DNA of 64,000 nucleotides, from assembly GCF_900177415.1 (NCBI RefSeq), contig NZ_FXAF01000003.1, forward strand, positions 462,863 to 526,862, in the 5' to 3' direction. A model generated the notes under the pieces. The model saw only the letters and a program-made list of their open reading frames with translations, was not told where the DNA came from and did not search any database. The DNA is from Xaviernesmea oryzae. GTDB taxonomy: Bacteria > Pseudomonadota > Alphaproteobacteria > Rhizobiales > Rhizobiaceae. How positions within the stretch are numbered: the first letter of the stretch is position 1; every line of letters starts with the position of its first letter. A program made the position numbers and the translations under genes. Below, one piece after another: positions 9,348 through 18,864 of this stretch.

Positions 9348-10409
9348 TCAGGCCACACGCTGCGGACGGGCGAGCGGGATAACCTGTGCCTCAGCAGCCG
9401 CCGAACGCGGTACGCGGCCTTCGACCGGATGGCCTGGATCGGTAAAGCCGGGCGTCGAGGGATGGCCGGTCGCGACCAGCCGATCGACGAGTGCCTCGTC
9501 TTCCGCGTCCAGCTTCACGTCGAGGGCACGGATGTAAGCGTCCCATTGCTCTTCGGTACGGGGGCCGGCGATCGCCGAGGTGATCAGCCGGTTGTTCAGC
9601 ACCCAGGCGAGCGCGAAATCGGCGGCGGCGATGCCCCTGGCCTCCGCATGCGCGGCGATCTGCTTTGCGATGGCGATCGATTCCTCACGGAACTCCACGT
9701 CGTGCATGCGCTTGTCGCCGCGGCCGGCGCGGGTATCGGCGGCCGGCGCCTCGCCGACGTTGTATTTGCCGGTCAAGACGCCACGCGCCAGCGGGCTATA
9801 GGAGACGACACCGAGACCATAGGCGGCCGCGGCCGGCAGCTGCTCGGCTTCGGCCGTGCGGTTGACGATGTTGTAGAGCGGCTGGCTGGCGATCGGCCGG
9901 TCGATGCCGAGCTGGTCGGCAAGATGGGCAACCTCCGCGATGCGCCAGCCACGGAAATTCGAGACGCCGAAATAGCGCAGCTTTCCGGCCTTGATCAGGT
10001 CGGCGATCGCCCGCACCGGCTCCTCCAGCGGCGCATCGAAGACGGCGCGGTGGAAGTAGAGGATGTCGATGTAGTCGGTATCGAGATTGCGCAGCGAATT
10101 CTCCACCGTCTGGTAGACCCATTTGCGGGAATAGCCGCCGAGGTTCGGCCCCTTGTTGTGAGAATTGACGAACTTGGTCGCCACGACCCAGCTGTCGCGG
10201 TTCTTCTTGATGCCCCGGCCGACCACCTGCTCCGACTTGCCGTCGTGATAGACGTCGGCGGTATCGATGAAATTGATGCCCTGGTCGCGTGCCTTGTCGA
10301 TGATGCGGAATGCGACATCGTCAGGCGTCTGGTTGCCGAACATCATGGCCCCCAGCGTCAGCGGCGACACCTTGAGGGCACTGCGGCCCAGATAGCGATA
10401 CTCAACCAT
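9348..10409 (-). CDS. Aldo/keto reductase
   Basis: A 353-residue aldo/keto reductase. The start is MVEYRYLGRSALKVSPLTLG. The catalytic tetrad is visible: Asp and Tyr in FIDTADVYHDG, Lys in VVATKF and His in ILYFHRAV. The NADP-binding end includes SAIAGPRTEEQWD. Enzymes of this type reduce aldehydes or ketones with NADPH in the cytoplasm. It is the last gene of the minus-strand dpp-type operon, 19 bases after the ATPase gene, so it probably handles a product of the imported compound. The substrate is unknown. Confidence 0.88.
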   Translation of the reverse strand: MVEYRYLGRSALKVSPLTLGAMMFGNQTPDDVAFRIIDKARDQGINFIDTADVYHDGKSEQVVGRGIKKNRDSWVVATKFVNSHNKGPNLGGYSRKWVYQTVENSLRNLDTDYIDILYFHRAVFDAPLEEPVRAIADLIKAGKLRYFGVSNFRGWRIAEVAHLADQLGIDRPIASQPLYNIVNRTAEAEQLPAAAAYGLGVVSYSPLARGVLTGKYNVGEAPAADTRAGRGDKRMHDVEFREESIAIAKQIAAHAEARGIAAADFALAWVLNNRLITSAIAGPRTEEQWDAYIRALDVKLDAEDEALVDRLVATGHPSTPGFTDPGHPVEGRVPRSAAAEAQVIPLARPQRVA

Positions 10410-10428
10410 TTGAAAACTCCCTGGTCAT

Positions 10429-11373
10429 TCAGTTGATAGTGTCCGCGAAATGGCACGCGACCTGATGGCCGGGCGCAATGGAACGGAATTCGGGCTCCTC
10501 GGCGCGACAGAGATCCGTCGCGAGCGGGCAGCGGGTATGGAACCGGCAGCCCGATGGAATATCGCTCGGGCTCGGCAGGTCGCCGCCGAGCGGGGCTGCC
10601 TGGCGTGGCCTTGCCGGATCGGGCACCGCCTCCATCAGCGCCCGCGTATAGGGATGCCGCGGATCGGACCAGAGCGTGGCATTGTCGGCGCTTTCCACGA
10701 TCCGCCCGAGATACATGACCATAACCCGGTCGGCGAAATAGCGCACCACGGAAAGATCGTGGCTGATGAAAAGATAGGAAAGGCCGAACTCCTTCTTCAT
10801 CTCGACCAGCAGGTTGAGGATCTGCGCCTGGATGGAGAGGTCGAGCGCCGAGACGGGCTCGTCGCAGACGATCAGTTCCGGGTTGAGAAGCAGGGCGCGG
10901 GCGATGCCGATGCGCTGCCGCTGGCCGCCGGAGAATTCGTGCGGGTAGCGATTGATGGAATCGGCCGGCAGCCCGACCTTGGCAACGATGTCGCCGACGA
11001 TCCGCCGCCGCTTGGCGCGATCCCCCGCCTTGTGCACGGCGAGTGGCGCCTCCAGGATCTCGCCGATCGTCTGGCGCGGATTGAGGGAAGCGAACGGATC
11101 CTGAAAGATCATCTGGATCGACTTGCGGACGTTCCGCAACCGCCGCTGGTCGAGGACAGTTATATCCTCTCCCTTGAATTCGATCCTGCCGTCGGTCGGA
11201 TCGACCAGCCTGAGCACCGTCTTGCCGAGCGTGGATTTGCCGCAGCCGCTTTCGCCGACAAGGCCGACCGTCTCGCCCCGTTCGACCACCAGATCGACGC
11301 CGTCGACTGCCCGCAACACGCCGTCGCGGCTCTTGTAATGGGTCTTGAGGTCAGAGACTGAGAGCAGCGGCAT
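10429..11373 (-). CDS. Dipeptide/oligopeptide-type ABC transporter ATPase (DppF/OppF-like)
   Basis: A 314-residue ATPase. Walker A is GESGCGKST, the signature is FSGGQRQRIGIARAL, and Walker B is LIVCDEPVSALD. The C-terminal oligopeptide-transporter extension has the cysteine-containing CRFHTRCPLATDLC segment. The start at 11373 ([15 protein letters not shown]) begins the domain; the frame upstream to 11553 overlaps the partner ATPase in another frame and is not used. It overlaps the DppD-like gene by 23 bases. It energises uptake through the DppB/DppC-like permeases. Confidence 0.88.
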   Translation of the reverse strand: MPLLSVSDLKTHYKSRDGVLRAVDGVDLVVERGETVGLVGESGCGKSTLGKTVLRLVDPTDGRIEFKGEDITVLDQRRLRNVRKSIQMIFQDPFASLNPRQTIGEILEAPLAVHKAGDRAKRRRIVGDIVAKVGLPADSINRYPHEFSGGQRQRIGIARALLLNPELIVCDEPVSALDLSIQAQILNLLVEMKKEFGLSYLFISHDLSVVRYFADRVMVMYLGRIVESADNATLWSDPRHPYTRALMEAVPDPARPRQAAPLGGDLPSPSDIPSGCRFHTRCPLATDLCRAEEPEFRSIAPGHQVACHFADTIN

Positions 11374-12349
11374 GCGGCACGGCCTTGATGGGAGAAGTGA
11401 AGGGACAGGCGACCAGGCGGTCCGGAGCCGGAACGGTGAGCTGCGGGACATGATGGCCGCAGCTCGCACGCGCTTGCGCGCATCGCGGCCGGAAAGGACA
11501 GCCCGCCTCGCCGGCGGCGGAGACGATCGAGCCGGGAATTTCGCTGAGCGCACCGTCGCGATAGTGAAAATCGTTCTTCAGCCGCGGCGAGGCCGCGAGC
11601 AGACCGCGCGTATAGGGATGCAGCGGATTGTTGAAGAGGTCGCCGGGCAGCGCCTGCTCGACCTTGCGGCCGGCATACATGACGACCACCTTGTCGGCCC
11701 ATTGCGCCACCACGCCGAGATCGTGCGTGATGAGGACCACGGCCATCTGCAGCTCGCGCCTCAACGTGTCGAGCAGGTCGAGCACCTGCGCCTGGATGGT
11801 GACGTCGAGCGCCGTCGTCGGTTCGTCGGCGATCAGGAGCTTCGGCTTGCAGGCGACGGCGATCGCGATCATCACGCGCTGCCGCATGCCGCCGGAGAGC
11901 TGGTGCGGATAATCGTCCACCCGCTTTTCCGGCGCCGGGATGCGCACCAGCTTCAGGAGCTCGACCGCCCGCTCGCTCGCCGCCCTGCCCGACAGCCTCT
12001 CGTGAACCTTCAGCACTTCGGCGATCTGCCGGCCGATGGTCATCACCGGATTGAGGCTGGTCATCGGCTCCTGGAAGATCATCGCGATGTCGCGCCCGCG
12101 CAGGTGCCGCATCTCGCGCGCGTCGAGCTTCAGGAGGTCGCGCCCGCCAAAGGCGATACGACCGCTGGCCACCTTCGCCGCGCGTGGCAGAAGTTGCATC
12201 AGCGCCAGCGCGGTGAGCGACTTTCCGGACCCGGATTCGCCGACGATTGCCAGCGTCTCGCCCTGCCCGATGTCGAAGGAGAGATCGCGGACGGGTTCTG
12301 CGCGCGGAAAGCGGATGGTGAGATTGTCGACCTGAAGAAGCGGTGCCAT
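11351..12349 (-). CDS. Dipeptide/oligopeptide-type ABC transporter ATPase (DppD/OppD-like)
   Basis: A 332-residue ATPase with Walker [10 protein letters not shown], signature [15 protein letters not shown] and Walker [13 protein letters not shown]. The C-terminal [15 protein letters not shown] cysteine motif is typical of OppD/DppD. It follows the DppC-like permease after 3 bases and overlaps the DppF-like partner, so the two ATPases form a heterodimer made from one transcript. Confidence 0.88.
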   Translation of the reverse strand: MAPLLQVDNLTIRFPRAEPVRDLSFDIGQGETLAIVGESGSGKSLTALALMQLLPRAAKVASGRIAFGGRDLLKLDAREMRHLRGRDIAMIFQEPMTSLNPVMTIGRQIAEVLKVHERLSGRAASERAVELLKLVRIPAPEKRVDDYPHQLSGGMRQRVMIAIAVACKPKLLIADEPTTALDVTIQAQVLDLLDTLRRELQMAVVLITHDLGVVAQWADKVVVMYAGRKVEQALPGDLFNNPLHPYTRGLLAASPRLKNDFHYRDGALSEIPGSIVSAAGEAGCPFRPRCAQARASCGHHVPQLTVPAPDRLVACPFTSPIKAVPHAAALSL

Positions 12350-12352
12350 GGG

Positions 12353-13357
12353 TCAGCGGTCCTGCGAGAAGCGAGGGTTGAGGGCATCGTTGAGCCCGTC
12401 GCCGATGAGGTTGAGGGCAAGCACCGTGAAGACGATCGCGAGTCCCGGCAGCGCGGTGAGATACCATGCGGTGCGGACGAGCTCGCGCCCGGTGCCGATC
12501 ATCGAGCCCCAGCTCACCACGTTGGGATCGCCGAGCCCCATGAAGGACAGCGCCGATTCCATCAGGATCGCGGTGGCGACCATGACCGACGACGTGACGA
12601 TAATCGGCGGCAGCGCGTTCGGCAGGATCTCGCGGAAGATGATGCGCATGTGGCCGTAACCGAGGCTGCGGGCGGCCATGACGAAATCCTTCTCGCGGAT
12701 GGCGCGGAACTCGGCGCGCGTCAGCCGCGCCACCGTCGGCCACGAAATGACGGCGATCGCCAGCGTCACGGTCGTCGCGGAAGGCTGGGCGATCGCCACC
12801 AGCACGACGAGCAGCACGAAGCTCGGCAGCGTCTGGAAGATTTCGATCAGCCGCACCAGCGCATCGTCGATCCAGCCGCCGAAATAACCGGCGACCGACC
12901 CGACCAGGACGCCGAAGGTGAGACCGAGGGCGGTTGCCGTCAGGCCGACGAAGAGCGAGATGCGGGAACCGTGCAATATGCCGGCCAGCACGTCGCGGCC
13001 AAGCGAATCCGTGCCGAGCGGAAAATCCGGATTCTGGCCCGGCCATAGGAAGGGCCGCCCCACCATGGAAAGAGGGTCGTCGGGATAAAGGATCGGCGCG
13101 ATGAAGGCGATGATGATGACGAGCGCCAGAAACCCCGTACCGAACAGGGCGTTCGGATTGGACAGGAAAACCTTGAGCGCCCGCCTGCCATTGGTGACGG
13201 CGACGGCCGAACTCGACTGCGAGCGCGCATCCGGCGCCTTCATGTTGGACCAGGCCGGATCCGCCGGAGAGGAAGGCGCGACCGGCTCCGCCTCGATCGG
13301 GGCGATCTGGCGCTCGGCCGCAACACCACGCAGCGTACCGATATCGGTGGTGGACAT
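12353..13357 (-). CDS. Dipeptide-type ABC transporter permease (DppC/OppC-like)
   Basis: A 334-residue inner-membrane permease with a long hydrophilic N-terminal tail (about 55 residues), a first membrane segment near residues 60-80 and five more downstream. The OppC/DppC loop motif appears as FPLGTDSLGRDVLAGILHGSR, and the EAA-type coupling helix as REKDFVMAARSLGYGHMRIIFREILPN. It abuts the DppB-like gene at 13357 and pairs with it to form the channel. Confidence 0.88.
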   Translation of the reverse strand: MSTTDIGTLRGVAAERQIAPIEAEPVAPSSPADPAWSNMKAPDARSQSSSAVAVTNGRRALKVFLSNPNALFGTGFLALVIIIAFIAPILYPDDPLSMVGRPFLWPGQNPDFPLGTDSLGRDVLAGILHGSRISLFVGLTATALGLTFGVLVGSVAGYFGGWIDDALVRLIEIFQTLPSFVLLVVLVAIAQPSATTVTLAIAVISWPTVARLTRAEFRAIREKDFVMAARSLGYGHMRIIFREILPNALPPIIVTSSVMVATAILMESALSFMGLGDPNVVSWGSMIGTGRELVRTAWYLTALPGLAIVFTVLALNLIGDGLNDALNPRFSQDR

Positions 13358-14343
13358 CAGCGGGCTCCAATACGGGGGTCGAGCCAGGCGTGGACGAGGT
13401 CCACGGCGGCATTGGCGATGATGACGAGAAGCGAGGATAAAAGCAGGATGCCGAGCAGCACCGTGAAATCGCGGCCCATCACCGCCTCGAAGGCAAGCCG
13501 CCCGAGGCCGGGCCAGCTATAGACGGTCTCCACCACCACGGCACCGCCGAGCATGCCGCCGATATGCATGCCGGCCATGGTGGTGATCGGGATCAGCGCA
13601 TTGCGCAGGATATGCCGCGCCGTGACGCCGAAAGGTGTCAGGCCCTTCGCATAGGCCGTACGGACGAAATCCTGGTTCTTGACCTCGAGCATCGAGGCGC
13701 GCGTCAGCCGGGCATAGATCGCGACGTAAAAGAGCGCCAGGGAAGTTGCCGGCAGCACCATGTAGCGGGCCTTGTCGAGAAGCGCCGGCCAGCCGGTGAG
13801 CCGCGATCCGATGGTCGCCGCCCCGCCGCTTGGCAGCCAGCCGAGCTTGACGGAGAAGAAGACGATCAGCATCAGGCCGATCCAGAAGCTCGGGATCGAA
13901 TAAAAGAGCAGCGAGAAGATCGACAAAAGCCGGTCGGGGATGCGGCCGGCAAAGGTCGCCATCAACGAACCGAGAATGACGCCGAGCAGAATGGCGATCA
14001 AAAGCGCCACCGCCATCAAGGTGAGCGTGCCCGGCAGGCGTTGCGCGATGAGATCGGCGACCGGCATGCCATAACGCGGCGAAAAGCCGAGGCTGAAATG
14101 CGCCAGGTTGTTGAGATAATGCCCCAACTGCACGAGCACGGGATTGTCGAGCCCGAAGCGCGAGCGCAGCGCCGCCATGCTCTCCTCGGTCGCCGAACCC
14201 GCCTCGCCGGCCATCACGTCGGCGGCATCGCCGGGCGCGAGCTGGAGCAGGAAGAAATTCAGGATGACGATCCCGAGCACGGTCGGGATCGCCTGCAGCA
14301 AAGTGCGTCGCAGTGTTCGTCCAATTCTCACCAGCGCCGGCAT
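13357..14343 (-). CDS. Dipeptide-type ABC transporter permease (DppB/OppB-like)
   Basis: A 328-residue permease with a first membrane helix near residues 12-32, LAPGDAADVMAGEAG after it, and GLDNPVLVQLGHYLNNL before the second helix, as in DppB. The coupling-helix region reads LEVKNQDFVRTAYAKGLTPFGV. It is the first gene of the five-gene unit dppB-C-D-F-aldo/keto reductase and diverges from the desulfinase operon. No binding protein is in the unit; the one at 5171-6787 is the likely partner. Confidence 0.88.
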   Translation of the reverse strand: MPALVRIGRTLRRTLLQAIPTVLGIVILNFFLLQLAPGDAADVMAGEAGSATEESMAALRSRFGLDNPVLVQLGHYLNNLAHFSLGFSPRYGMPVADLIAQRLPGTLTLMAVALLIAILLGVILGSLMATFAGRIPDRLLSIFSLLFYSIPSFWIGLMLIVFFSVKLGWLPSGGAATIGSRLTGWPALLDKARYMVLPATSLALFYVAIYARLTRASMLEVKNQDFVRTAYAKGLTPFGVTARHILRNALIPITTMAGMHIGGMLGGAVVVETVYSWPGLGRLAFEAVMGRDFTVLLGILLLSSLLVIIANAAVDLVHAWLDPRIGAR

Positions 14344-14467
14344 GGATGTCGTCTCTTCACTTCAACAATTCGCCCGAACGGTTCCTGGGGATCGCGAACC
14401 GAAACCCTCGGCGCTTGCGATCAGTCGGGCGTCCAATGATTTTGATAGTTGACTAATTCTATAGGCT

Positions 14468-14495
14468 TTGTCAAACCTGTTTTGGTAAATATAAC
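14468..14495 (+). promoter_or_regulatory. Predicted sigma-70-type promoter of the desulfinase operon
   Basis: TTGTCA at 14468-14473 and TATAAC at 14490-14495 with a 16-base spacer precede the ATG at 14662 by about 165 bases. On the other strand the same spot reads TTGACA (14474-14469), a good -35 for the divergent importer operon, though its -10 is weak. The two units may therefore share overlapping promoter elements. Prediction from sequence only. Confidence 0.4.
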
Positions 14496-14661
14496 CTGAT
14501 ATATGCCAATTTCAGAAATCAGGTTCCGTTAGAAACCGATTTTTGCAAGAAGGAAGAAACGATTTACCAATTTCCCTTCGACGCGCGCAACAAACGCGTT
14601 CCAAAGCGGTGATTGGCGAAAAAGGCTTCCGGGGATGTGCCGCAAAGGCAGGAGAGGACCT

Positions 14662-15702
14662 ATGACGCTCAGAAACACGATCTCGCAGATCTGGTATACC
14701 CGCTGCCCCGTGCCCACCCCCGTCGGCCTGGCCACCCAGCTCGGCCTGCTCGATGAGGCCTTTGCAAAAGAGGGCATCACGCTCAATTCGATCATCGACA
14801 GCAAGGACCGGGCGATCCGATCCAGCCATTTCGATCATCACCTGCAGTATTCGTTCCGCCACGGCGGCAATGTCCCGCCGATCCGAGCGCGCTCGGAAGG
14901 CAATCCGACCCGGCTTGCCGGCATCACCTGGACCGACGAATTCCAGGCGATCGTCACGCTGCCGCAAACCGGCATCAAGACGACGCGCGATCTCCTCGGC
15001 CGCCGCTTCGGCATCGCGCGCCGCCCGCCCGGCATCGTCGATTTCATGGCCGCGACGGCGCTGAAGGGCCTCGTCTCCGCCCTGTCGCTCGAGGGACTGA
15101 CGCATAAGGATGTCGAGATCGTCGATATTCCGCTGCCCGACTCCGTGCTCGACAACCGTGAAGGCCCACAACTCTACGGGCTTCGCAACCGGCAGGCCTA
15201 TGGTCCCGAAATCGCAGCCCTGCTGCGTGGCGAAGTGGACGCGATCTACGTAAAAGGCACGCCCGGCATCAACGTCGCCAATCTCTTCGCCACCCATACG
15301 GTCAGCGAATTCGGCTTCCACCCCGATCCGAAGATCCGCATCAACTCGGGTTCCCCGCGCATTCTGACCGTCGACGAGCGGCTGGCGGAGGACCGGCCGG
15401 ATCTCGTGGCAAAGCTCATCGAAACCCTGAAGAAGGCGAGCGCCTGGGCGGAAAGCCATCCGGACGAGGTACGCCGTTTCGTCGCCCGCGAAGTCGGCGC
15501 ATCGGAGGAAGTGGTCGCGGCCGCCAATGGCCCGGATCTTCATCGGCATCTTGGTATCGGGCTCGAACCGGAATTGGTCGACGCCATCGGCCATTACAAG
15601 GATTTCCTGCACGAATGGGGCTTCCTTGCATCGAATTTCGATATCGGGGAATGGATCGACCGCCGTCCCTGGGCGCTTATCGAAACTCCCGCCGCCGCCT
15701 GA
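14662..15702 (+). CDS. DszB-like sulfinate desulfinase (periplasmic-binding-protein fold, cytoplasmic)
   Basis: A 346-residue protein of binding-protein fold but with no signal peptide (it begins MTLRNTISQIWYTRCPVPTP). It carries the active-site pattern of DszB, the 2'-hydroxybiphenyl-2-sulfinate desulfinase: Cys15 in TRCPVP, His56 in SSHFDHH and Arg66 in RHGGNVPPI. The His-to-Arg distance of 10 matches DszB (Cys27, His60, Arg70). Such proteins are often mislabelled as sulfonate-binding proteins. Expected reaction: C-S cleavage of a sulfinate to sulfite. A ribosome site (GGAGAGGACC) precedes the ATG. It opens a six-gene coupled operon and has a paralogue at 16959. The substrate is unknown. 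Confidence 0.72.
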   Translation: MTLRNTISQIWYTRCPVPTPVGLATQLGLLDEAFAKEGITLNSIIDSKDRAIRSSHFDHHLQYSFRHGGNVPPIRARSEGNPTRLAGITWTDEFQAIVTLPQTGIKTTRDLLGRRFGIARRPPGIVDFMAATALKGLVSALSLEGLTHKDVEIVDIPLPDSVLDNREGPQLYGLRNRQAYGPEIAALLRGEVDAIYVKGTPGINVANLFATHTVSEFGFHPDPKIRINSGSPRILTVDERLAEDRPDLVAKLIETLKKASAWAESHPDEVRRFVAREVGASEEVVAAANGPDLHRHLGIGLEPELVDAIGHYKDFLHEWGFLASNFDIGEWIDRRPWALIETPAAA

Positions 15703-15714
15703 CCGGAGAGCCCG

Positions 15715-16944
15715 ATGACACAAACCATCGATTTCGCGCCGGTGATCGCCAGGGCCGAGGAACTGGGACAGCGTTTCGCGCTGACCGCCGGGCATTATGA
15801 CGCGACAGGCGAATTCCCGTTCGCCAATTTCGATGCGCTCCACGAGGCGGGCCTGCTCGGTCTCGTGACCGCGCCCGAACACGGCGGCCTCGGAGGCGGC
15901 CTCGACCAAGCGCTGGCGGTCGTCTCGGCCATTGCCCGCGGCGAGCCTTCCACCGCGCTGGTGCTCTCCATGCACTACAACCAGCATTATTCGATCCGGG
16001 CTTCCGGCAAGTGGCCGAAACACCTGGTCGAGCGGGTCACCAGGGCCAATCGCGACGGCGTGGCGCTCATCAATGCCGCGCAGGTGGAGCCACGCGTCGG
16101 CTCGCCCTCGCACGGCGCCCTGCCGGAAACCATAGCCCGCAGGGTCGGCAACCAGTGGCGGATCACCGGCCACAAGACCTATGCGACCGGCATTCCGCTG
16201 CTGCGCTGGGTCTTAGTACTCGCCGTCACCGACGAGCCGGAACCGCGGCTCGGTTCCTTCCTCGTGCCGACCTCGGCAGACGGCATCCGGGTCGAGAAGA
16301 CCTGGAACGCCACCGGCATGCGTGCCACCAACAGCGACGATCTGATCCTCGACGACGTGGCGATCCCGCTGGAGGACGTGCTCGACATCGCCCCCGCCAG
16401 CGAGGGACTGAGGCGCGACGAGCGCATGGGCGCCTGGTATTTCAGCCTCGTCCCGGCGATCTACGACGGTGCCGCCCGCGGCGCACGCGACTGGCTGCTC
16501 GACTTCACCACGACGCGGGCGCCGGCCAGCCTCGGCGCGCCGCTTTCGACCGTGCCGCGCATTCAGGACGGTCTTGGCCAGATCGAGGTCTGGCTGACGG
16601 TCAACCGCCGGCTGCTCCGCTCGATCGCCGAGGACTTCGATGCCGGTCGGCCCTTCGGTCCGGATGCGGCAGCCGTCAAGCACACGGTCATCGAGAATGC
16701 GATTGCGGTCACCACGCTGGCGCTGGAGCTCGGCGGCAATCCCGGCATCAGCCGCGACAATCCACTGGAACGCCACCACCGCGACGCGCTTTCCGGCAAG
16801 GCGCACGCCCCGCAGAACAATCTCGTCCGCACCATGCTCGCCAAAGCGGCGATCGGCCGCCACGCGGCCACCCCCGCCGTGCCGCGGGAACCCGTGCCCG
16901 TGCGCGCCGGCCCGCAACCCCGCCTCGCCGCCGTCGGCCGCTAG
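15715..16944 (+). CDS. Acyl-CoA dehydrogenase-family flavoprotein (DszC/SfnB-like monooxygenase candidate)
   Basis: A 409-residue acyl-CoA dehydrogenase fold protein. Recognisable parts are GLLGLVTAPEHGGLGGGLDQAL, a flavin-binding middle domain with WRITGHKTYATGIPLLRW, WNATGMRATNSDDLIL, and a C-terminal ELGGNPGISRDNPLERHHRDAL. The last motif replaces the region that positions acyl-CoA in true dehydrogenases. It lies 12 bases after one desulfinase-like gene and 14 before the other, so a role as a flavin monooxygenase making sulfone or sulfinate intermediates, as DszC does, is plausible. A dehydrogenase role cannot be ruled out. The C-terminal 30 residues are Pro/Arg-rich. Confidence 0.75.
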   Translation: MTQTIDFAPVIARAEELGQRFALTAGHYDATGEFPFANFDALHEAGLLGLVTAPEHGGLGGGLDQALAVVSAIARGEPSTALVLSMHYNQHYSIRASGKWPKHLVERVTRANRDGVALINAAQVEPRVGSPSHGALPETIARRVGNQWRITGHKTYATGIPLLRWVLVLAVTDEPEPRLGSFLVPTSADGIRVEKTWNATGMRATNSDDLILDDVAIPLEDVLDIAPASEGLRRDERMGAWYFSLVPAIYDGAARGARDWLLDFTTTRAPASLGAPLSTVPRIQDGLGQIEVWLTVNRRLLRSIAEDFDAGRPFGPDAAAVKHTVIENAIAVTTLALELGGNPGISRDNPLERHHRDALSGKAHAPQNNLVRTMLAKAAIGRHAATPAVPREPVPVRAGPQPRLAAVGR

Positions 16945-16958
16945 CCAAGGAGCCCGCC

Positions 16959-17993
16959 ATGTCCACTCTCGATTCCGTCTGGTATACGCGCTGCCCGGCG
17001 CCGACGCCGCTGTCGATCGCCCACCAGCTCGGCTGGGTCGACCGGCAATTCCAGGCATCCGGCATTTCCGTGCGTTCGATCCGCGACAGCAAGGACCCTG
17101 CGGTCCGGCAGAGCCATTTCACCCATGCGCTCGACTATTCCTTCCGCCAGGGAGGTAATATTCCGCCGATCTGGGCGCGGGCCGGCGGGCGCAAGACCCG
17201 TGTCGTCGGCATCACGACAACCGACGAATTCCAGGCGATCATCGCACTCCCCTCCTCCGGCATCGCCAGGGGCGCCGATCTCAAGGGCCGGCGCATCGGC
17301 GTGCCGCGCAAGCCGCAGGAGAAGCTCGTCGATTTCCAGCGCGCCACGGCGCTCAAGGGGATCGTCTCCGCCCTGTCGCTGGAGGGGCTGAGCCATGCCG
17401 ATGTCGAACTCGTCTATCTCGACAGCGCCGAGGCAACCCTGATCGAGCGCGGCAATGCTGCCTTTCTCGGCCTGAAGCGCCGCTATCCCTACGGTGACGA
17501 GCTCCTGGCGCTTGCCCGCGGGGATATCGACGCCTTCTTCGTCAAGGGCGCGGAAGGCGTAGTCCTGGCCAATCAGATCGGTGCCGTCGTGGTGTCGGAA
17601 TTCGGCTTCCATCCGGACCCGAAGATCCGCATCAACAACGGCACGCCGCGGCCGCTGACGGTCGATGCCCGTTTCTTCGACGAACATTTCGATCTGGTCG
17701 CCGATCTGGTCGCCACCGTCGGCCGGGTCGCCGCGTGGGCTGAGGAGAACCCGCATGATGCGGTGCGCTTCATCGCCAACGAAATCGGCGTCGGCGAGGA
17801 TGCCATCCGGGCCGCAAACGGCCCGGATGTGCACAGGCATCTGACGCTCTCGCTCGACGACGAGCAGATCGCCGCCTTCGACCATTTCAAGCAATTCCTG
17901 CTCGAATGGGACTTCATCCCGGCAGATTTCGACATCTCTGGCTGGATAGACCGCGGACCGCTGGAAGCGGCCAATCGGCGGGCGGCGGCATGA
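16959..17993 (+). CDS. Second DszB-like sulfinate desulfinase
   Basis: A 344-residue paralogue of the protein at 14662, again without signal peptide (MSTLDSVWYTRCPAPTP). Cys12, His53 (QSHFTHA) and Arg63 (RQGGNIPPI) keep the DszB pattern, with the same 10-residue His-Arg spacing. Long shared blocks with the first copy include SALSLEGL and SEFGFHPDPKIRIN, but the middle regions differ, which suggests two related substrates or a hetero-oligomer. The stop overlaps the next start (ATGA). An alternative view is that both are cytoplasmic binding-protein-fold proteins with another C-S lyase or ligand-binding role. Confidence 0.72.
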   Translation: MSTLDSVWYTRCPAPTPLSIAHQLGWVDRQFQASGISVRSIRDSKDPAVRQSHFTHALDYSFRQGGNIPPIWARAGGRKTRVVGITTTDEFQAIIALPSSGIARGADLKGRRIGVPRKPQEKLVDFQRATALKGIVSALSLEGLSHADVELVYLDSAEATLIERGNAAFLGLKRRYPYGDELLALARGDIDAFFVKGAEGVVLANQIGAVVVSEFGFHPDPKIRINNGTPRPLTVDARFFDEHFDLVADLVATVGRVAAWAEENPHDAVRFIANEIGVGEDAIRAANGPDVHRHLTLSLDDEQIAAFDHFKQFLLEWDFIPADFDISGWIDRGPLEAANRRAAA

Positions 17994-18859
17994 GCCCGGC
18001 CCCGATCCTCGTGACCGGCGCGACCGGCCGGCTGGGGCGGCTTGTCGTCGAGCGGCTGATCGCGCTGGAACAGCCGGTTCGCGTCTTCACGCGCCGGCCG
18101 GAGACCGCGCGAAAGCTCTTCGGTAAGGCGGTGCAGATCGCGCTTGGGGAATTCGCCGACGGAACCTCACTCGAGGCGGCCCTGCGCGGCGCCGAACGGC
18201 TTCTCCTGCTGTCGCCGATCAGTGCGACGCTTGTCGCGGACCAGATCGCCGTCGCCAATGCGGCGGCAGCTTCCGGCGCCCGCCGCATCGTCAAGATTTC
18301 CGGCTCCGACTGGACGATCGACCCGCCCGGCAGTTCCATCTCGGGCGACGCGCATGCCGCCGTGGAACGCCATCTCGGCAAGCTTCCGCTCGAACGGGTT
18401 TGCCTGCGCCCCAATGCCTGGATGCAGGTGTCGCTCGCCAACACGATAAGGCAGGTGCTGTCCGGCAATCCCGTCTTTGCAGCCAATCCCGATGCCGGGG
18501 TCGGCTATATCGACGCCCGCGACATCGCCGATGTCGCCGTCCATCAATTGCTCGCCGATCAGGTTGCCGGCGAGACGCTCAATCTGACCGGTCCTCACGT
18601 GGCGACGCCCCGACAGATCGCCGGCCTCCTCTCGGCGGCTCTCGGGCGCCCGGTCGCCGCGATCGGCAAGACGCCGGCCGCTGCCGCTCCGGGCGCGGAT
18701 TTCGAACAGCGTGCCGTCGCGCAATTTGCCACGTTGATCGCCGCCGGACGGGCGGCGGTGGCAACAGGTGTCGTCCAATCCCTTCTTCACCGCTCACCAC
18801 GCAGCGTCGAAGCCTTCATTTCCGAACATCTGGTTTCCGAGGCGGCGCTTGCCGGGTAA
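17990..18859 (+). CDS. NmrA-like NAD(P)-binding protein (atypical SDR)
   Basis: A 289-residue atypical short-chain dehydrogenase. The nucleotide site is ILVTGATGRLGRLVVERL at the N-terminus, followed by VFTRRPETARKL, which resembles the NADP-preferring arginine pattern of NmrA/YtfG proteins. The segment VKISGSDW occupies the position of the usual active-site loop. It is coupled to the second desulfinase gene by a 4-base overlap. A role as quinone or carbonyl reductase acting on a pathway intermediate is possible, as is a redox sensor role. The sequence does not decide. Confidence 0.78.
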   Translation: MSPAPILVTGATGRLGRLVVERLIALEQPVRVFTRRPETARKLFGKAVQIALGEFADGTSLEAALRGAERLLLLSPISATLVADQIAVANAAAASGARRIVKISGSDWTIDPPGSSISGDAHAAVERHLGKLPLERVCLRPNAWMQVSLANTIRQVLSGNPVFAANPDAGVGYIDARDIADVAVHQLLADQVAGETLNLTGPHVATPRQIAGLLSAALGRPVAAIGKTPAAAAPGADFEQRAVAQFATLIAAGRAAVATGVVQSLLHRSPRSVEAFISEHLVSEAALAG

Positions 18860-18864
18860 TATTC

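Noticed and set aside
11160..13412. Open frame of about 750 codons on the minus strand
   Set aside because: Overlaps the DppC-, DppD- and DppF-like genes in a shifted frame; its product is Arg/Ala/Pro-rich without domains.
14662..17993. The two DszB-like proteins as periplasmic sulfonate-binding proteins
   Set aside because: Neither has a signal peptide, no permease or ATPase adjoins them in the operon, and both keep the desulfinase active-site pattern.
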